From Nissolia schottii (lineage: Eukaryota; Streptophyta; Magnoliopsida; Fabales; Fabaceae), in contig QANU01066052.1 of assembly GCA_003254905.1 (NCBI GenBank), positions 19,011 to 83,010 on the forward strand: a DNA stretch of 64,000 bases. Direction: 5' to 3'. The translations under genes and the position numbers were made by a program. The notes under the pieces are model-generated. The model was not told the DNA's origin. It saw only the letters and a list, made by a program, of their open reading frames with translations, and made no database searches. Position 1 is the first letter of the stretch. Each line of letters opens with the position of its first letter. Shown here piece after piece: positions 1-11,368 of the stretch.

Positions 1-922
1 TAAGCATACAATTAAACAAACACATAGAGCCACCAAGGAGGTGAGCAAGCTTAGGATTACCCACCTTCTTAGAGCCTAAGAGAGGATTATAGAAGGTTGG
101 AGATGGTGGAAGTTCCCTAGGTGCCTAGCCTGCTGAACTGGTTTCCTAATCTCAGCAGGGTCTGTGAACCGAATGATTTTCCAGTAGAGTTTTGGTAAGG
201 ATGTGAATATGTGAAAATGGAGGAAAATGAGGGGCTATTTTTAGGGGAGGGAGGCCGTGGGTTAAGGGGCAGATTGGTCCACAAATTTTGGCCCAAAATA
301 CCATTATGCCTTTTTTACTTTAATTTGTTAATTAATTAATTTTTTGGATAATTATAAGGTCACATCAGGTCACATTAATGAATAGTAACCCTTATTTTAT
401 TATTTTTTCCTAAAATATCTAGTGCACCACGTGGTGAATGCAGATGTGGGTCCCACCCGATCCTGTTTCGCTCACATTCGGTCGATCGCAGTCCCAGTAC
501 GTCGCGCACGGTTGTCCGAAAAATATTTTGAGCATACTGCTGCAATCCCCTAAGCTTCCTTGTGAAGAGTTAGGGTTGATTTAAGGGTTTTGTAACCCTT
601 CCCTCCATAAAGGTTGGGTTTCCAGAGACTTGGGACTCTCTAATCAATTCTGGAGGCTGAAAGGGGTTGATCTAGTGTCTGTAGAATCATCCGAAACTAA
701 GCGGAACTCCATTTTTCTGACGGTTTGAATTTTCCATCAAATTCTAAAGGCCATGAGGAACTGTTTGAGTGTCATAAAAATTTCGAGAAACTAAGCAGAG
801 AAATTTCTACAGACACTTTTATCCTAAGGATTCAGGCTTTTGCACATTTCTAACCTATACAGAGGGCTTTTCCTCAGGTTTTTCTTATGAAATCGTTACT
901 AAGGGAAAAGTGGGATGTTACA
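1..922 (-). mobile_element. Gypsy LTR, minus orientation, cut by the window edge
   Basis: On the minus strand this begins at 922 with TGTAACATCCCAC, the terminal motif shared by all gypsy LTRs in the window, and runs off the left edge. A TATA-like CTATTTTTA (plus-strand reading) lies near 235-243. The conserved block with GTGGGTAA on the minus strand sits at about 57-65. The stretch between holds no coding sequence. Only the first part of the LTR in its own orientation is present, so its far end and target duplication cannot be seen. Whether it is a solo LTR or part of an element is unknown. Confidence 0.75.
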
Positions 923-1226
923 TTATTTATGATGTGTTTTGTGTTAGGATATGCTAGGATTTCTTGTTTAATGCCTCCTTAGTGAACTATTATGACTATA
1001 TGCGAATATGTGTTATACATGCAAATGTGCTATGTGCTTTATGAATTGGTTGTTAGGAAAGTATGGATTTATGATGGGAATGATTTTGGAAACTTGAAAG
1101 TATGTTTATTGTTGTTAAAAATGGATGATGAATGATGGAAGAAAGGTTTTGAAGATTGATCTTGAGGAAACTTGTGGAACATGGAAAATTGCAGGAATTA
1201 GGGGCTGAAATTCGTCAGGTAGCGCT
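923..1226. other. LTR-derived remnant without genes
   Basis: AT-rich sequence to the right of the minus-strand LTR, ending at a single N. Its texture (runs like ttaggatatgctagg and tgatgaatgatgg) resembles the middle of the plus-orientation LTRs further right, but I could not align it securely. No coding potential is seen. Confidence 0.4.
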
Positions 1227-1227
1227 N

Positions 1228-1664
1228 ATGGCTTATGTCATCAAGGGCAAAATTGGAATTTAGCCCAAGGGCATTATTGGAAGGGAATTTTCGTGACTTT
1301 GGCCTATAAATACCCCATGTATGTATTCAAAGAAGACAGAGAAGAAAAACCTTAGCAAAGCTCTATCCGTTTACACATTCAATCGTTAACCTGTCCAGAC
1401 ACTGATCGGAGACTTTCCTTCACAAAACCCAGTCCAAGTTCCCAAACCCTAACCTCAAAAATTTCTCATAGTATCCTAGGAAAATCTCTCTCATAAATCT
1501 ACTCTAAGAGAAAGAGCTTGGAAGCAAGCAAGCAAGGTTGGATTCTGCACAAACTCATTGAACTAGCAGCAGAAACTGTGCAAGTGGGTAACCGACTTAT
1601 CCACTGTCTATGTGGTTGTATGCTAAATGATATATGATTTTAGGATGTTTTATGTGACCATGAT

Positions 1665-1695
<31 letters not shown>

Positions 1696-2445
1696 TGTTG
1701 TTGTTGTTGATATTGTCTGGATTTGCTGGTGCTATCTGTGATTCTGTCAGAACTTAGGAACGCCTAAGACGGAAATAGGCATAAATCACGTTTTGAAAGG
1801 AACTGTATGTTGGGAATTTTATATTAAAAAACTAATGTTATTTTTGGATTCTACACAAAAAAATTGAGTGGGAATGTTAAGTTTCTTGATTTTTGGAGTC
1901 CCAGATGAAATTCTCAGCAAACAAACAGAAAATGAGGCTTTTGGGAAACAAGGGCAAAACTGGAATTTGAGCTTTGGGACTGAAAAACTGGGTTTATTTT
2001 TAGAAAATATGGATTTAGAAATATCAAAAACCTTAAGAGCAAGTCTTGAGTCCATCCGATTTTTGAGAACTAAAATTATGAAGAAAACAGGGTTTTACGG
2101 GCAACAAAACAACATTTTGGGAAAAAGGGGCAAACTGCAATTTCGTGAAGTTGGGATTAAAATCTGAATTTCTAAGCATGAAAAATGATCTTAGGGCTAT
2201 CAAAAACTTTGGGGTAAGGTCTTGGTCCTCTCCGATTCATGATTGCTAATTTCTGATAGAAAGCAGATGCCTGTTTTGCTAGTTATTGGATTTATTTATG
2301 TTTAGTTTAAGAAATGTTTTGTAACTACAGATAGCAACCTAAGAGGGGGGTGAATTAGGTTTCTCTTATTTTTCTTGGATTTTTGTTTCTTTGAAAATGT
2401 GGAACCCTAATCCCCAAATTAAGAACAAGACCCAGCAATTAACCA
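1228..2445. repeat. Stray contig duplicating 3536-4753
   Basis: These 1218 bases read the same as 3536-4753 at a constant offset of 2308 and are bounded by single Ns at 1227 and 2446. The content is the middle of a gypsy LTR: TATAAATA at 1305-1312, the GTGGGTAAC block near 1588, and a TG/TTG microsatellite at 1673-1709. The copy ends exactly at the Ns, so it is best read as an unmerged contig placed in a scaffold gap, not as a genomic duplication. The small ORFs in it are chance frames of LTR sequence. Confidence 0.9.
1673..1709. repeat. TG/TTG microsatellite
   Basis: About ten TG units followed by five TTG units. The same array recurs at 3981-4017 in the duplicate copy. A related AT/GT array lies at 60306-60351 at the matching place of another LTR, so the microsatellite is an inherited part of this LTR family. 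Confidence 0.9.
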
Positions 2446-2446
2446 N

Positions 2447-2563
2447 TTGGGTAACAATATTTTAATGCATCAACGGGACTAAGTATTATTCCCACCAAAG
2501 TAGATAACAACTTAGCCAGCCAATTTGCGACTTAAGCGTAGGCTAGCTAGCTAGGGTGTTACA
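2447..2563 (+). mobile_element. 3' end of a plus-orientation gypsy LTR
   Basis: Starts after the N at 2446 and ends with GCTAGCTAGGGTGTTACA, the 3' terminus shared by this LTR group. The start of this LTR is lost in the contig break to the left. It abuts an LTR interior (2564 onward), which suggests it was inserted into another LTR. Confidence 0.7.
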
Positions 2564-3039
2564 CGTGTGACGCTTAATTCTAGGCCACAAAAGTGGCCAA
2601 GACACAAGACCAATACATGGCCAAGAAGTGGCCAAATGGCTAAGTCAACAAGTCAAAGAAGTGAGTCATGACATGAGTCACCATGCTTTTGTCATGCATG
2701 ATGTCATCTTAGGGGTAAAATGGTAAATTGGCCCAAGGACATTTTGGGAAAGGGAATTTCGTGGCTTGGCCTATAAATACCCCTTAGAATATGAAATTTT
2801 AGAGAGAAAAAGGAAAACCTTGCCAAAACTCTGTCTAATTTCACATCCAGCAGTTATCCTATTAAACCACAAACCCATAAACTTTCCTATACGAACCCTA
2901 GCCAGGATTTTCTAGAGATTCCCTAACCTTAACTCACCAAAATCCTCTTAAGTTCCTAAAGAAATCTTGAAGAATCCTAGCCTAGAACCAGAACTTAGGA
3001 AGCGTTAGAGCACGACCATAGTTTGTAGAAAGTGCCAGA
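2564..3039 (+). mobile_element. Left piece of the host LTR 'H'
   Basis: Interior of a plus-orientation gypsy LTR without its own start. It carries TATAAATA at 2772-2779 followed by a leader very like those at 3613 and 59941. It is interrupted at 3040 by another LTR and appears to resume at about 14984. The 5 bases CCAGA at 3035-3039 match CCAAA at 14984-14988 with one mismatch, as expected of an aged target duplication. No gene is present. Confidence 0.65.
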
Positions 3040-3535
3040 TGTAACATCCTGCTTTCTTCTTAGTAAAAATATCGTTAAATAAATGCCTAGGAATTTTTAT
3101 TGTAGGTTAAACCATTAGAAATATGAACTTTTAGGTCAAAATGTCTGTAGAAGAAATTCTGTTCTGTTTCGTGAAATTCTGCAGACACTAGAACGAACCC
3201 GTTTTATCATCCAAGTTCAATGGTGCATCCAAGGTATCTGTAAAAGACACAGATACGGGAGAAAAGTTCACAAATATCTTAGATTAGCTTCAATAATTCC
3301 TTAGAAAAATTAGTAGATCACAAGGACGTGATCAGAATATTTTTTGGACGGCTGTACGCGAAGTACCGGGACATCTAATGACCAAACACGATCAAACTTG
3401 ATCAGTATTTGGTCACAATATTATGACCACAAATTCAGCCAAGAGAGCACGAAAAGTATGTCCATAAACTCACCATGTGTGAGTCAAACTTTCAAAGCTT
3501 ATCCATAAGCATGATTAGTCACCATCACTTATGTC

Positions 3536-3972
3536 ATGGCTTATGTCATCAAGGGCAAAATTGGAATTTAGCCCAAGGGCATTATTGGAAGGGAATTTTC
3601 GTGACTTTGGCCTATAAATACCCCATGTATGTATTCAAAGAAGACAGAGAAGAAAAACCTTAGCAAAGCTCTATCCGTTTACACATTCAATCGTTAACCT
3701 GTCCAGACACTGATCGGAGACTTTCCTTCACAAAACCCAGTCCAAGTTCCCAAACCCTAACCTCAAAAATTTCTCATAGTATCCTAGGAAAATCTCTCTC
3801 ATAAATCTACTCTAAGAGAAAGAGCTTGGAAGCAAGCAAGCAAGGTTGGATTCTGCACAAACTCATTGAACTAGCAGCAGAAACTGTGCAAGTGGGTAAC
3901 CGACTTATCCACTGTCTATGTGGTTGTATGCTAAATGATATATGATTTTAGGATGTTTTATGTGACCATGAT

Positions 3973-4003
<31 letters not shown>

Positions 4004-4753
4004 TGTTGTTGTTGTTGATATTGTCTGGATTTGCTGGTGCTATCTGTGATTCTGTCAGAACTTAGGAACGCCTAAGACGGAAATAGGCATAAATCACGTT
4101 TTGAAAGGAACTGTATGTTGGGAATTTTATATTAAAAAACTAATGTTATTTTTGGATTCTACACAAAAAAATTGAGTGGGAATGTTAAGTTTCTTGATTT
4201 TTGGAGTCCCAGATGAAATTCTCAGCAAACAAACAGAAAATGAGGCTTTTGGGAAACAAGGGCAAAACTGGAATTTGAGCTTTGGGACTGAAAAACTGGG
4301 TTTATTTTTAGAAAATATGGATTTAGAAATATCAAAAACCTTAAGAGCAAGTCTTGAGTCCATCCGATTTTTGAGAACTAAAATTATGAAGAAAACAGGG
4401 TTTTACGGGCAACAAAACAACATTTTGGGAAAAAGGGGCAAACTGCAATTTCGTGAAGTTGGGATTAAAATCTGAATTTCTAAGCATGAAAAATGATCTT
4501 AGGGCTATCAAAAACTTTGGGGTAAGGTCTTGGTCCTCTCCGATTCATGATTGCTAATTTCTGATAGAAAGCAGATGCCTGTTTTGCTAGTTATTGGATT
4601 TATTTATGTTTAGTTTAAGAAATGTTTTGTAACTACAGATAGCAACCTAAGAGGGGGGTGAATTAGGTTTCTCTTATTTTTCTTGGATTTTTGTTTCTTT
4701 GAAAATGTGGAACCCTAATCCCCAAATTAAGAACAAGACCCAGCAATTAACCA
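3536..4753. repeat. Embedded copy of the stray contig
   Basis: Counterpart of 1228-2445. Here the sequence continues naturally on both sides, and the last part passes into the Sirevirus LTR at 4628, so this is the authentic location. The stray copy therefore also contains the first bases of the Sirevirus LTR. Confidence 0.9.
3613..3620 (+). promoter_or_regulatory. LTR TATA box (TATAAATA)
   Basis: TATAAATA in the context GGCCTATAAATACCCC, about 575 bases into the LTR, matches the position and context of the TATA boxes at 1305, 2772 and 59940. It should set the retroelement transcript start some 30 bases downstream. Confidence 0.7.
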
Positions 4754-5290
4754 AATGATTGATAATGTTAAATGCAGCGGAAATTGTAAATTGCTGAATG
4801 TAAAAGTGTAGGGATAAGAAGAATCACACCGGAGAATTTATCCTGGTTCACCTTCACAACTGAAGGCTACGTCCAGTCCCCTGTTCTGAGCAGGGTTTTT
4901 CCACTATGTAATCTTGTGTTGTGTACAACCTCACACCCGAGGCACTTACACCGACAACTACAAGAGAACACAACCGTTCTCCTGGTTACACAATGCCTTC
5001 ACCGAACACTACGGTGATGATCAGAATACACACCGAAAACCACGGTGTTTACAACAACCAATTGTTCTGAAGAAGATTTTATACAATGGCTTTGTAACAA
5101 TCCTAAACTTCAGGGAAGGATAATCCTGAATAGAAAGCACTCAAAGATATGAAAGTTATGGCTCAATGCTTTTCTGAGTTTGGGATTGAAAAGAACTTTG
5201 AAAGTTTTGATCAGAACATGTAAAACTTGTAAGAATTAATGAAAGAATGGAGTTCTGATTGTGTGTACTTTGTTCTGCACGAATTCTGCA

Positions 5291-5297
5291 ATATATA
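5291..5297 (-). promoter_or_regulatory. Sirevirus LTR TATA box
   Basis: Minus-strand TATATAT in the context GCCTATATATTGCAG. The same motif is at about 13077-13083 in the 5' LTR, which would drive the genomic transcript. The palindrome array lies about 100-270 bases upstream, in the U3 enhancer position. Confidence 0.65.
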
Positions 5298-5379
5298 GGC
5301 AGAGGTGCCATGAACCAATGCCAAAGCATATGATGCAAAACAACACATTGTTTCATGAAAAAACACACCCATTCGAGCA

Positions 5380-5560
5380 TGTAATCAATTACTATAGAGT
5401 GGTAATCGATTACACAAAACAAACGGCCATAATTTCAAATTTCAAAAGGTGGTAATCGATTACTGCGGGTTGGTAATCGATTACACATTTCAAAATTTGA
5501 ATAATTTTGAATTCAAAGTGCTGGTAATCGATTACTCAAGCATGGTAATCGATTAACCAT
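5380..5560. repeat. GTAATCGATTAC palindrome array in the 3' LTR
   Basis: Six copies, some with one change, of the perfect 12-bp palindrome GTAATCGATTAC, many preceded by TG. They are spaced irregularly by about 20-50 bases. The matching array in the 5' LTR is at about 13170-13350. Palindromes upstream of the LTR promoter have been reported for Sireviruses; a regulatory role here is inferred. Confidence 0.85.
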
Positions 5561-5857
5561 GCAGAAACCGAGTTAAAGTGTTAAAACCCTTTGAAAAATG
5601 TTGCCAAATGCTTCTAGGGTTTTAATAAAAATGTTAGACATGTTTGTGATAAAAAACTTTGAGCCATTGATCTTTAATATCTTAACATGTGCTAACTATT
5701 GACTCTAGGGTTAAAATCTTGAACCTTTAAAGATGTGCAGCTTGAGCCTTAAGGTTCTTCAATCTTGATTGAGTCTTCCCTTTTTCTGCTTTTTGTTGGT
5801 GTTGTTGTCTTCATCAAAACCACGCCATCAATGGTCAGAGGAAGAGTCTTCTTCACA

Positions 5858-6045
5858 TTCTCCCCCTTTTTGATGATGACAAAACATCCTTTGAAAGTTG
5901 AAGTTTTTGTTTTCATTGTATTGCTCCCCCTGTGTTTTTGACTCTGGCCTTTCTTGGTTTTTGAATAATTTCTCCCCCTGTATAAAAACAGATAGACCAA
6001 GCACAACCAGGACAATACAGAACCTTTCTCCCCCTTTTTGACATC
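5858..6045 (-). promoter_or_regulatory. Multiple polypurine tracts
   Basis: Directly left of the 3' LTR the plus strand reads TTCTCCCCCTTTTTGATG (minus-strand purine tract ending AAAAAGGGGGAGAA). Similar CTCCCCCT runs recur near 5921, 5971 and 6028. The tract next to the LTR primes plus-strand synthesis in the family. The repeated tracts are a Sirevirus signature. Confidence 0.8.
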
Positions 6046-6309
6046 ATCAAAAAGAAGAAAAAGGAACACAGTAGATACACAATACAGACAATATACAATA
6101 TATGTAACAAAATCTAAAGCACATGTACGGAAGCAAAATAATTTAGATAACCATAACCATTAATTGAAAACCAATTGAAAACCAGACAAATTGTTCAACG
6201 AAAGCAAGGGAAATACTAAGCTATTACAATAATAACAAAGCCAAAAGAAAAAAGTCAATCCAAACAATACAACCATCATAAAACAAATATTAAATCCTAA
6301 GGCATGAAA
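6046..6309. other. Untranslated stretch between extra ORF and polypurine tracts
   Basis: AT-rich sequence between the stop of the extra ORF and the repeated polypurine tracts. No motif or coding potential is recognised. Confidence 0.5.
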
Positions 6310-7504
6310 CTACAGATCAGTGTCACTAGGAAAATTAAGGTGATCAAGAGAGACGTCATTTTGAATCTTGGGGTACTCCTCAACTTGTTTGGCTAGCCGC
6401 TCAATGTCACCACGCAGATTGGTATGAATAGAATCAATACGACCATCAATGTGGTCAAAACGAGCAGTGTGGGCGGCCTGCATATGATCCAATCTCTCAA
6501 GGATCATCTGGAATGGACTATCTGAACTGAAGGAGGGTGGCAGAATAACCGGAGCAGAAGATGAGGTAGAGGTGGATGGCAGATGAGGTGGATTCGAATC
6601 TCTTGAATCTGCCTTGTGTCGGAACACCCAATCGACATCCTTGTAAATCCCCAGCTTAGGTAGAATGTCAGTATCGATCTTCTGAGACTTGACATCCGTT
6701 CAAAGTAAATTCTCCTGCAACTGGCACACCATAGTTCTGAAATATCTGAGAGATGGCAGGCGCATATGGTAGTGCTCCAGCACGGTCACACTGCAGTAAC
6801 ATATGCTGCTGAACTAAGTAAGCCCAGTTGATCTTCTCCTTAGTCTTCAGTCCATACATAATCTGTAATTCGAGATCACTGATTTGGGCATGGTTTGAAA
6901 CTTGAGGCAGAAGAATGTAACTTAAGAAATAATGCAGCAGTCTGTCTCCAGCAGTTAAGGGACCAACAGGCAGGATATCCCTTAAACGTGCAGATTCTAA
7001 CCTTTGTCGTTTCTCTTGGAGTTCTGCCTCTGAAAAGCGACACAGACTCTGATAAAATGACTTCCTGTTGAAGCCTTGCCATGGGCACAAAATCTCAGTA
7101 CTCAGCCTTCTTCCCTCATAAGGAAGTCCCAGACAATTACCCAAGTCTTCTAGAGACATAGCAATATCAATTCCTTTTACTTGAGAAACCAATTTATTAT
7201 TCAGGAATTTCAAATTGCAGTAGAAAACTTTAACCAATTTAGGGTAATATGAGCCATGAAGAGCAATGAAGTCTGACATTCCTTGATATTCAAACATCTC
7301 AGGGAACTCTAAACCAGCAGAGGAAAAAAAATTGAGGATACCGTATTTGGGATTTAAAATTAGGCTCTCCAGGAAGTGAGACAAAAACCTCTGCTTCTGT
7401 TCCTCTGCAGTCAAGAGCTTGGAGATGTTTAGAGGGTCCAGTCCATGGCCAACATTCTTGGTGCAGGCTCTTTTGGAACCGGATGCAGAGCCAGAAGCAG
7501 CCAT
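6310..7504 (-). pseudogene. Extra (env-position) ORF of the Sirevirus, frameshifted
   Basis: A protein gene downstream of pol, in the same orientation. An ATG at 7504 gives MAASGSASGSKRACTKN; the open frame extends upstream to 7618, but this ATG matches the Ser/Lys-rich start usual for the family. The first frame runs to 6668. A one-base shift near 6690 moves to the frame ending at 6310. The central part (for example VFYCNLKF, LGNCLGLPYEG, LLHYFLSYILLP, NWAYLVQQHM, NYGVPVAGE) resembles the 'putative plant transposon protein' family (PF20167-like, from memory). The last 100 residues are Ser/Pro-rich, then helical with likely coiled coil. The same protein type is found at 29394-42231 in a gypsy element. 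Function is unknown; the position corresponds to the env-like gene of Sireviruses, but I see no clear membrane segment. There is no intron at the GE site where the gypsy copy has one. Confidence 0.7.
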
Positions 7505-7679
7505 TGATGCACAAGGAGGAGAGTTCGGTTTTGAGTAAGGGAGGAATGTGCTTCGGTTTTGAGTGAGAAAATGAGAAGAGAATGATGTTAAAATCGTTCT
7601 TGAGGGAGATGGAAACAAGAACTAGGAAGGATTTGGATGCCAAGAAGCCAAACCACACGGTTTTGGTGAGGATTTTTTG

Positions 7680-8188
7680 AAGAAAAAAGAGAACAATGGA
7701 GAAGAAAAGAGAGTTTCTTCGGAGAGGAGAAGAGAAAAAATGGCTAATCGATTACAAAAGTGGCCAAATAATGACTAAAAGATAATATAGCCAGCCTGTA
7801 ATCGATTACCCAACTCCCATAATCGATTATACAATTGAAATTTTAGCCTTGTAATCGATTACTGGCCTCTGTAATCGATTACACAAGAGACAATTTGTGA
7901 GGGAGTAATCGATTACATCAATTTGTTAATCAATTAACAACCCTTGTAATCAATTACTTGCATGAGTAATCGACTACAGCAAGCAGTTTTGACATTTTGA
8001 ATAAATGGAACTGCCTGTAATCGATTACGACAGGTGTGTAATCGATTACAAGCCCACAAAAATTCAAAAAATTGAAATTTTGAGGCCTTGAAATGTATAT
8101 GATCATTTGTTATAACATTTACACTAAAAACAACAATGTTAACACTCAATAATATACAATATGACCATACATTCAATAACAGACAAGT
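7680..8188 (-). promoter_or_regulatory. Spacer with palindrome array, TATA-like box and CT-rich leader
   Basis: Lies between the end of pol (8189) and the extra ORF (7504), upstream of the latter. In element orientation it holds, in order, about eleven GTAATCGATTAC palindromes or close variants (8050 down to 7745), a TATA-like CTATATTATC at 7781-7790 near the end of the array, and a pyrimidine-rich leader (7743-7680). The palindrome is the one found in the LTR. The arrangement looks like a separate promoter for the extra ORF; that role is inferred. Confidence 0.55.
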
Positions 8189-10018
8189 TTAAGATACATC
8201 AGTCTCATCCAGAATCCCTAACTCTCGTCTGATTTTGTAAAAAGAATCTTTTGCCAACGGTTTTGTTAATATGTCAGCAAGTTGATCATGTGTTGCCACA
8301 AAATTTAGTTCTACTTCCTTTTTCATCACATGATCTCTTAGAAAGTGGTGTCTTATGTCAATGTGTTTTGTTCTAGAGTGCATTACAGGATTCTTGGTTA
8401 AGTTGATAGCACTCGTGTTATCACAGTTTATAGGAATGCAGCCCAGGTCTAGACCGAAGTCTTTTAATTGTTGCTTAAGCCACAAGACTTGTGCACAGCA
8501 ACTGCCTGCCGCAATGTACTCAGCCTCAGCAGTGCTTAATGCAACACAAGCTTGTTTCTTGCAAGACCAAGAGACAAGAGCATTCCCTAAGATGTGACAT
8601 GTACCACTAGTGCTTTTGCATTCGGTTTTACAACCCGCAAAATCAGAATCAAAATAACCAATTAACCTGCATGTGCTACCTCTAGGAAACCACAATCCGA
8701 CATTGACAGTGCCTTTCAAATATTTTAGAATTCTTTTCACAGCACTTAAGTGGGATTCCTTTGGAGATGATTGAAAACGAGCACACAGGCAAACACTAAA
8801 CATAATATCGGGTCTACTGGCAGTTAAATATAGTAAGGATCCGATCATACCTCGATATTTTGTTTCATCAATGGGCTTTCCAGATTCATCTTGATCTAAA
8901 TATGTACTTGATCCCATTGGTGTTGCTATTGCTTTGCAATCATCCATCTTATATTTTTGCAGCAGTTCTTTGCAAAATTTTGATTGGTTGATGAATGTTC
9001 CATTCTTAGTTTGCTTAATTTGCAAACCAAGAAAGAAATTCAATTTACCCATCATGGACATTTCAAATTCTCCTTTCATGAGATTTGAAAACGCCTTGCA
9101 TAAAATCTCGTTAGTTGAACCAAATATTATATCATCAACATAGATTTGAACTAGTAAAGTATGACTTTCAGTTCTTTTTATAAAAAGAGTTGTGTCAAAT
9201 TTACCTTTCTCAAATCCTTTTTCACATAAAAATGTACTTAACCTGTCATACCATGCTCTGGGAGCTTGTTTAAGGCCATAAAGTGCCTTCTTAAGTTTAT
9301 ATACATGAGAAGGTTTTTTAAAGTCTTCAAACCCAGGAGGTTGTCGAACATAAACTTCCTCTTGTATATAACCATTTAAGAATGCACTTTTGACATCCAT
9401 TTGGTATAGTTGAAAATTTAATGAACAAGCATATGCCAAGAGTAAACGTATTGCTTCTAACCTGGCCACTGGAGCATAGGTTTCGTCATAGTCAATTCCT
9501 TCCTCCTGATTGTATCCTTGTGCCACCAATCTTGCCTTGTTTCGCACAATGATGCCATTTTCATCTAATTTGTTTCTGAACACCCACTTTGTACCAATTA
9601 TTTGTTTTTCTTCGGGGGCAGGTACAAGTTCCCATACTTCATTTCGAGTGAACTGATTAAGTTCATCTTGCATGGCAAGTACCCAGTGTTCATCTTTTAG
9701 TGCATCATGTACTTTGGAAGGCTCGATTTGTGACACAAATGCCATGTGTAAGCAAGCATCGTTGAGTTGTAATCGTTTTGTGACCCCTCTTGATATATCA
9801 CCAATGATTTTGTCAATTGGGTGATCTTTGTGTGTTCTCCATTCCTTGGGTAGATCATCCTGAACTGGCCCTTCTACTTGATCATTTTCAAGATTGTTTT
9901 CTCCTTGAATTTGATCAGAGTTTCTTGGTGTAGGATCTTCACTTTCATCATCATCAAAAGAAACAACTTTTTCCTCCTTGGAGGGGTTAGTTTCATCAAA
10001 AGAAACATGAATAGATTC
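8189..10018 (-). pseudogene. Sirevirus reverse transcriptase and RNase H
   Basis: The last 518 codons from the ATG at 9745 are fully open and end at 8189. RT (RVT_2 type): [10 protein letters not shown] at about residues 51-60, [10 protein letters not shown] at 116-125, [18 protein letters not shown] at about 151-168, and the catalytic YVDD at 202-205. RNase H follows, with [16 protein letters not shown] and the terminal [13 protein letters not shown] block. The frame continues upstream to the TAA at 10019-10021. In life this would be the C-terminal part of one gag-pol polyprotein, making cDNA in the virus-like particle. All the key acidic residues I can see in RT are intact, so this segment itself looks capable; the defects lie upstream. 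Confidence 0.93.
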
Positions 10019-10021
10019 TTA

Positions 10022-11368
10022 AATGGTATGGTTTCTTTTATTGAAGATGCGAAAGGCTTTGCTAGAAAGTCAGTAACCAAGAAATATACCTTCATCCGCT
10101 TTTGCATCAAATTTTCCAAGGTTTTCTTTGCCATTATTCAGAACAAAACACTTTGTGCCAAAGATATGAAAATGTGCAGTATTTGGCTTTCTACCCTTGA
10201 ACAACTCATATGGAGTTTTCTTTAGGAAAGGTCTAATTAGAACTCTATTAGAAACGTAGCAAGCCATGCTAACTGCATCTGCCCAAAAGTACTTAGGCAA
10301 ATTTGTTTCATTAAGCATGGTTCTTGCTAGTTCCTCAAGAGATCTATTTTTCCTTTCCCCAACCCCATTTTGTTGAGGTGTTCTAGGAGCGGAAAAGTTA
10401 TGAGAGATTCCATGTTCACCACAAAACTCTTCAAATGATGCATTTTCAAACTCACCACCATGATCACTTCTAATCGATGCAATTTTCAAAGACTTTTTAT
10501 TTTCAACAGTTTTAGCAAATCTTTTGAATGCATCAAAAGCATGATTCTTGTGTGATAGAAATAAAGTCCATGTAAACCTAGAGTAGTCATCAACAATTAC
10601 TAGACCATAATAGTTTCCTCCAAAACTCTTTGTCCTTGATGGACCAAATAAGTCCATATGGAGTAACTGGAGAGGTCTAGTAGTTGAGACAACATTCTTA
10701 GGTTTAAAGGAAACTTTGGTTTGCTTTCCTTTTTGACATGCATCACACAATCTATCTTTAACAAATTTGATCTTTGGTAGACCAATAACTAGATCATGCT
10801 TTACAAGTTTATTTAAGTGATCCATGTGAATATGTGCTAAACGTTTATTCCATAGCCAACAATCATCATTGCTTTTTACCATTAGACATGTATTTGTAGA
10901 TGATATATCTTCTAGTGAAATCATGAAAACTTTATTTACTTTGTATCCAGAAAATTTCACTTCTTGGGTTTTCTTGTCTTTCACTACACATATATCATCT
11001 TCAAATCCAACTATGAGACCTTTGTCACATAATTGGCTAATGCTAAGCAGGTTGTGTCCTAGGCCTTCAACATATAGCACATTTTCAATGGTAGTTTGAG
11101 GAGGCGTACCTATTCTTCCAATGCCGATTATTCTTCCTCGTTCATTGTTGCCATAGGTTACGAATCCCTTGTTTCTTGGCATAAGAAATGAGAACTTTGT
11201 TTTGTCTCCGGTCATGTGTGAGGAACAACCACTATCAAGGTACCATAAGTCACTTGCTGTCCTCATACACATCTCATCATTTTCATTGTCGGAATCATGA
11301 GTTGCCATCAATGCAATTTGAGCTTCTTCATCCTCAGATTCTGATGAAGAATTGATTTCATTGTCTTC
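10022..11368 (-). pseudogene. Sirevirus protease/integrase region with nonsense codons
   Basis: Same frame as gag and RT. The open part (start of methionine at 11311) has DLWYLDSGCSSHMTG, the aspartic protease DSG site, then the integrase zinc domain (HIHMDHL ... CDACQKGK). The catalytic core follows, with LLHMDLFGP and VDDYSR, then IRSDHGGEF, and GVGERKNRSLEELART for the final Glu. A TGA at 10070-10072 and a TAA at 10019-10021 break the linker toward RT; a TAG at 11369-11371 separates it from gag. These are single-codon losses in an otherwise preserved frame. Confidence 0.9.

Larger units (their letters stand above)
4628..5857 (-). repeat. Sirevirus 3' LTR
   Basis: 1230 bases, bounded by TGTAACTACAG (plus strand) and ...CTTCTTCACA, and matched by 12415-13649. 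It carries a TATA-like element on the minus strand (5291-5297) and, upstream of that in element orientation, an array of GTAATCGATTAC palindromes (about 5380-5560). Confidence 0.92.

Noticed and set aside
5380-8050. Regular short repeats as a possible CRISPR array
   Set aside because: Repeats are 12-base palindromes with irregular spacers, lie in a plant LTR element and occur in LTR pairs; no cas genes, and the organism is a eukaryote.
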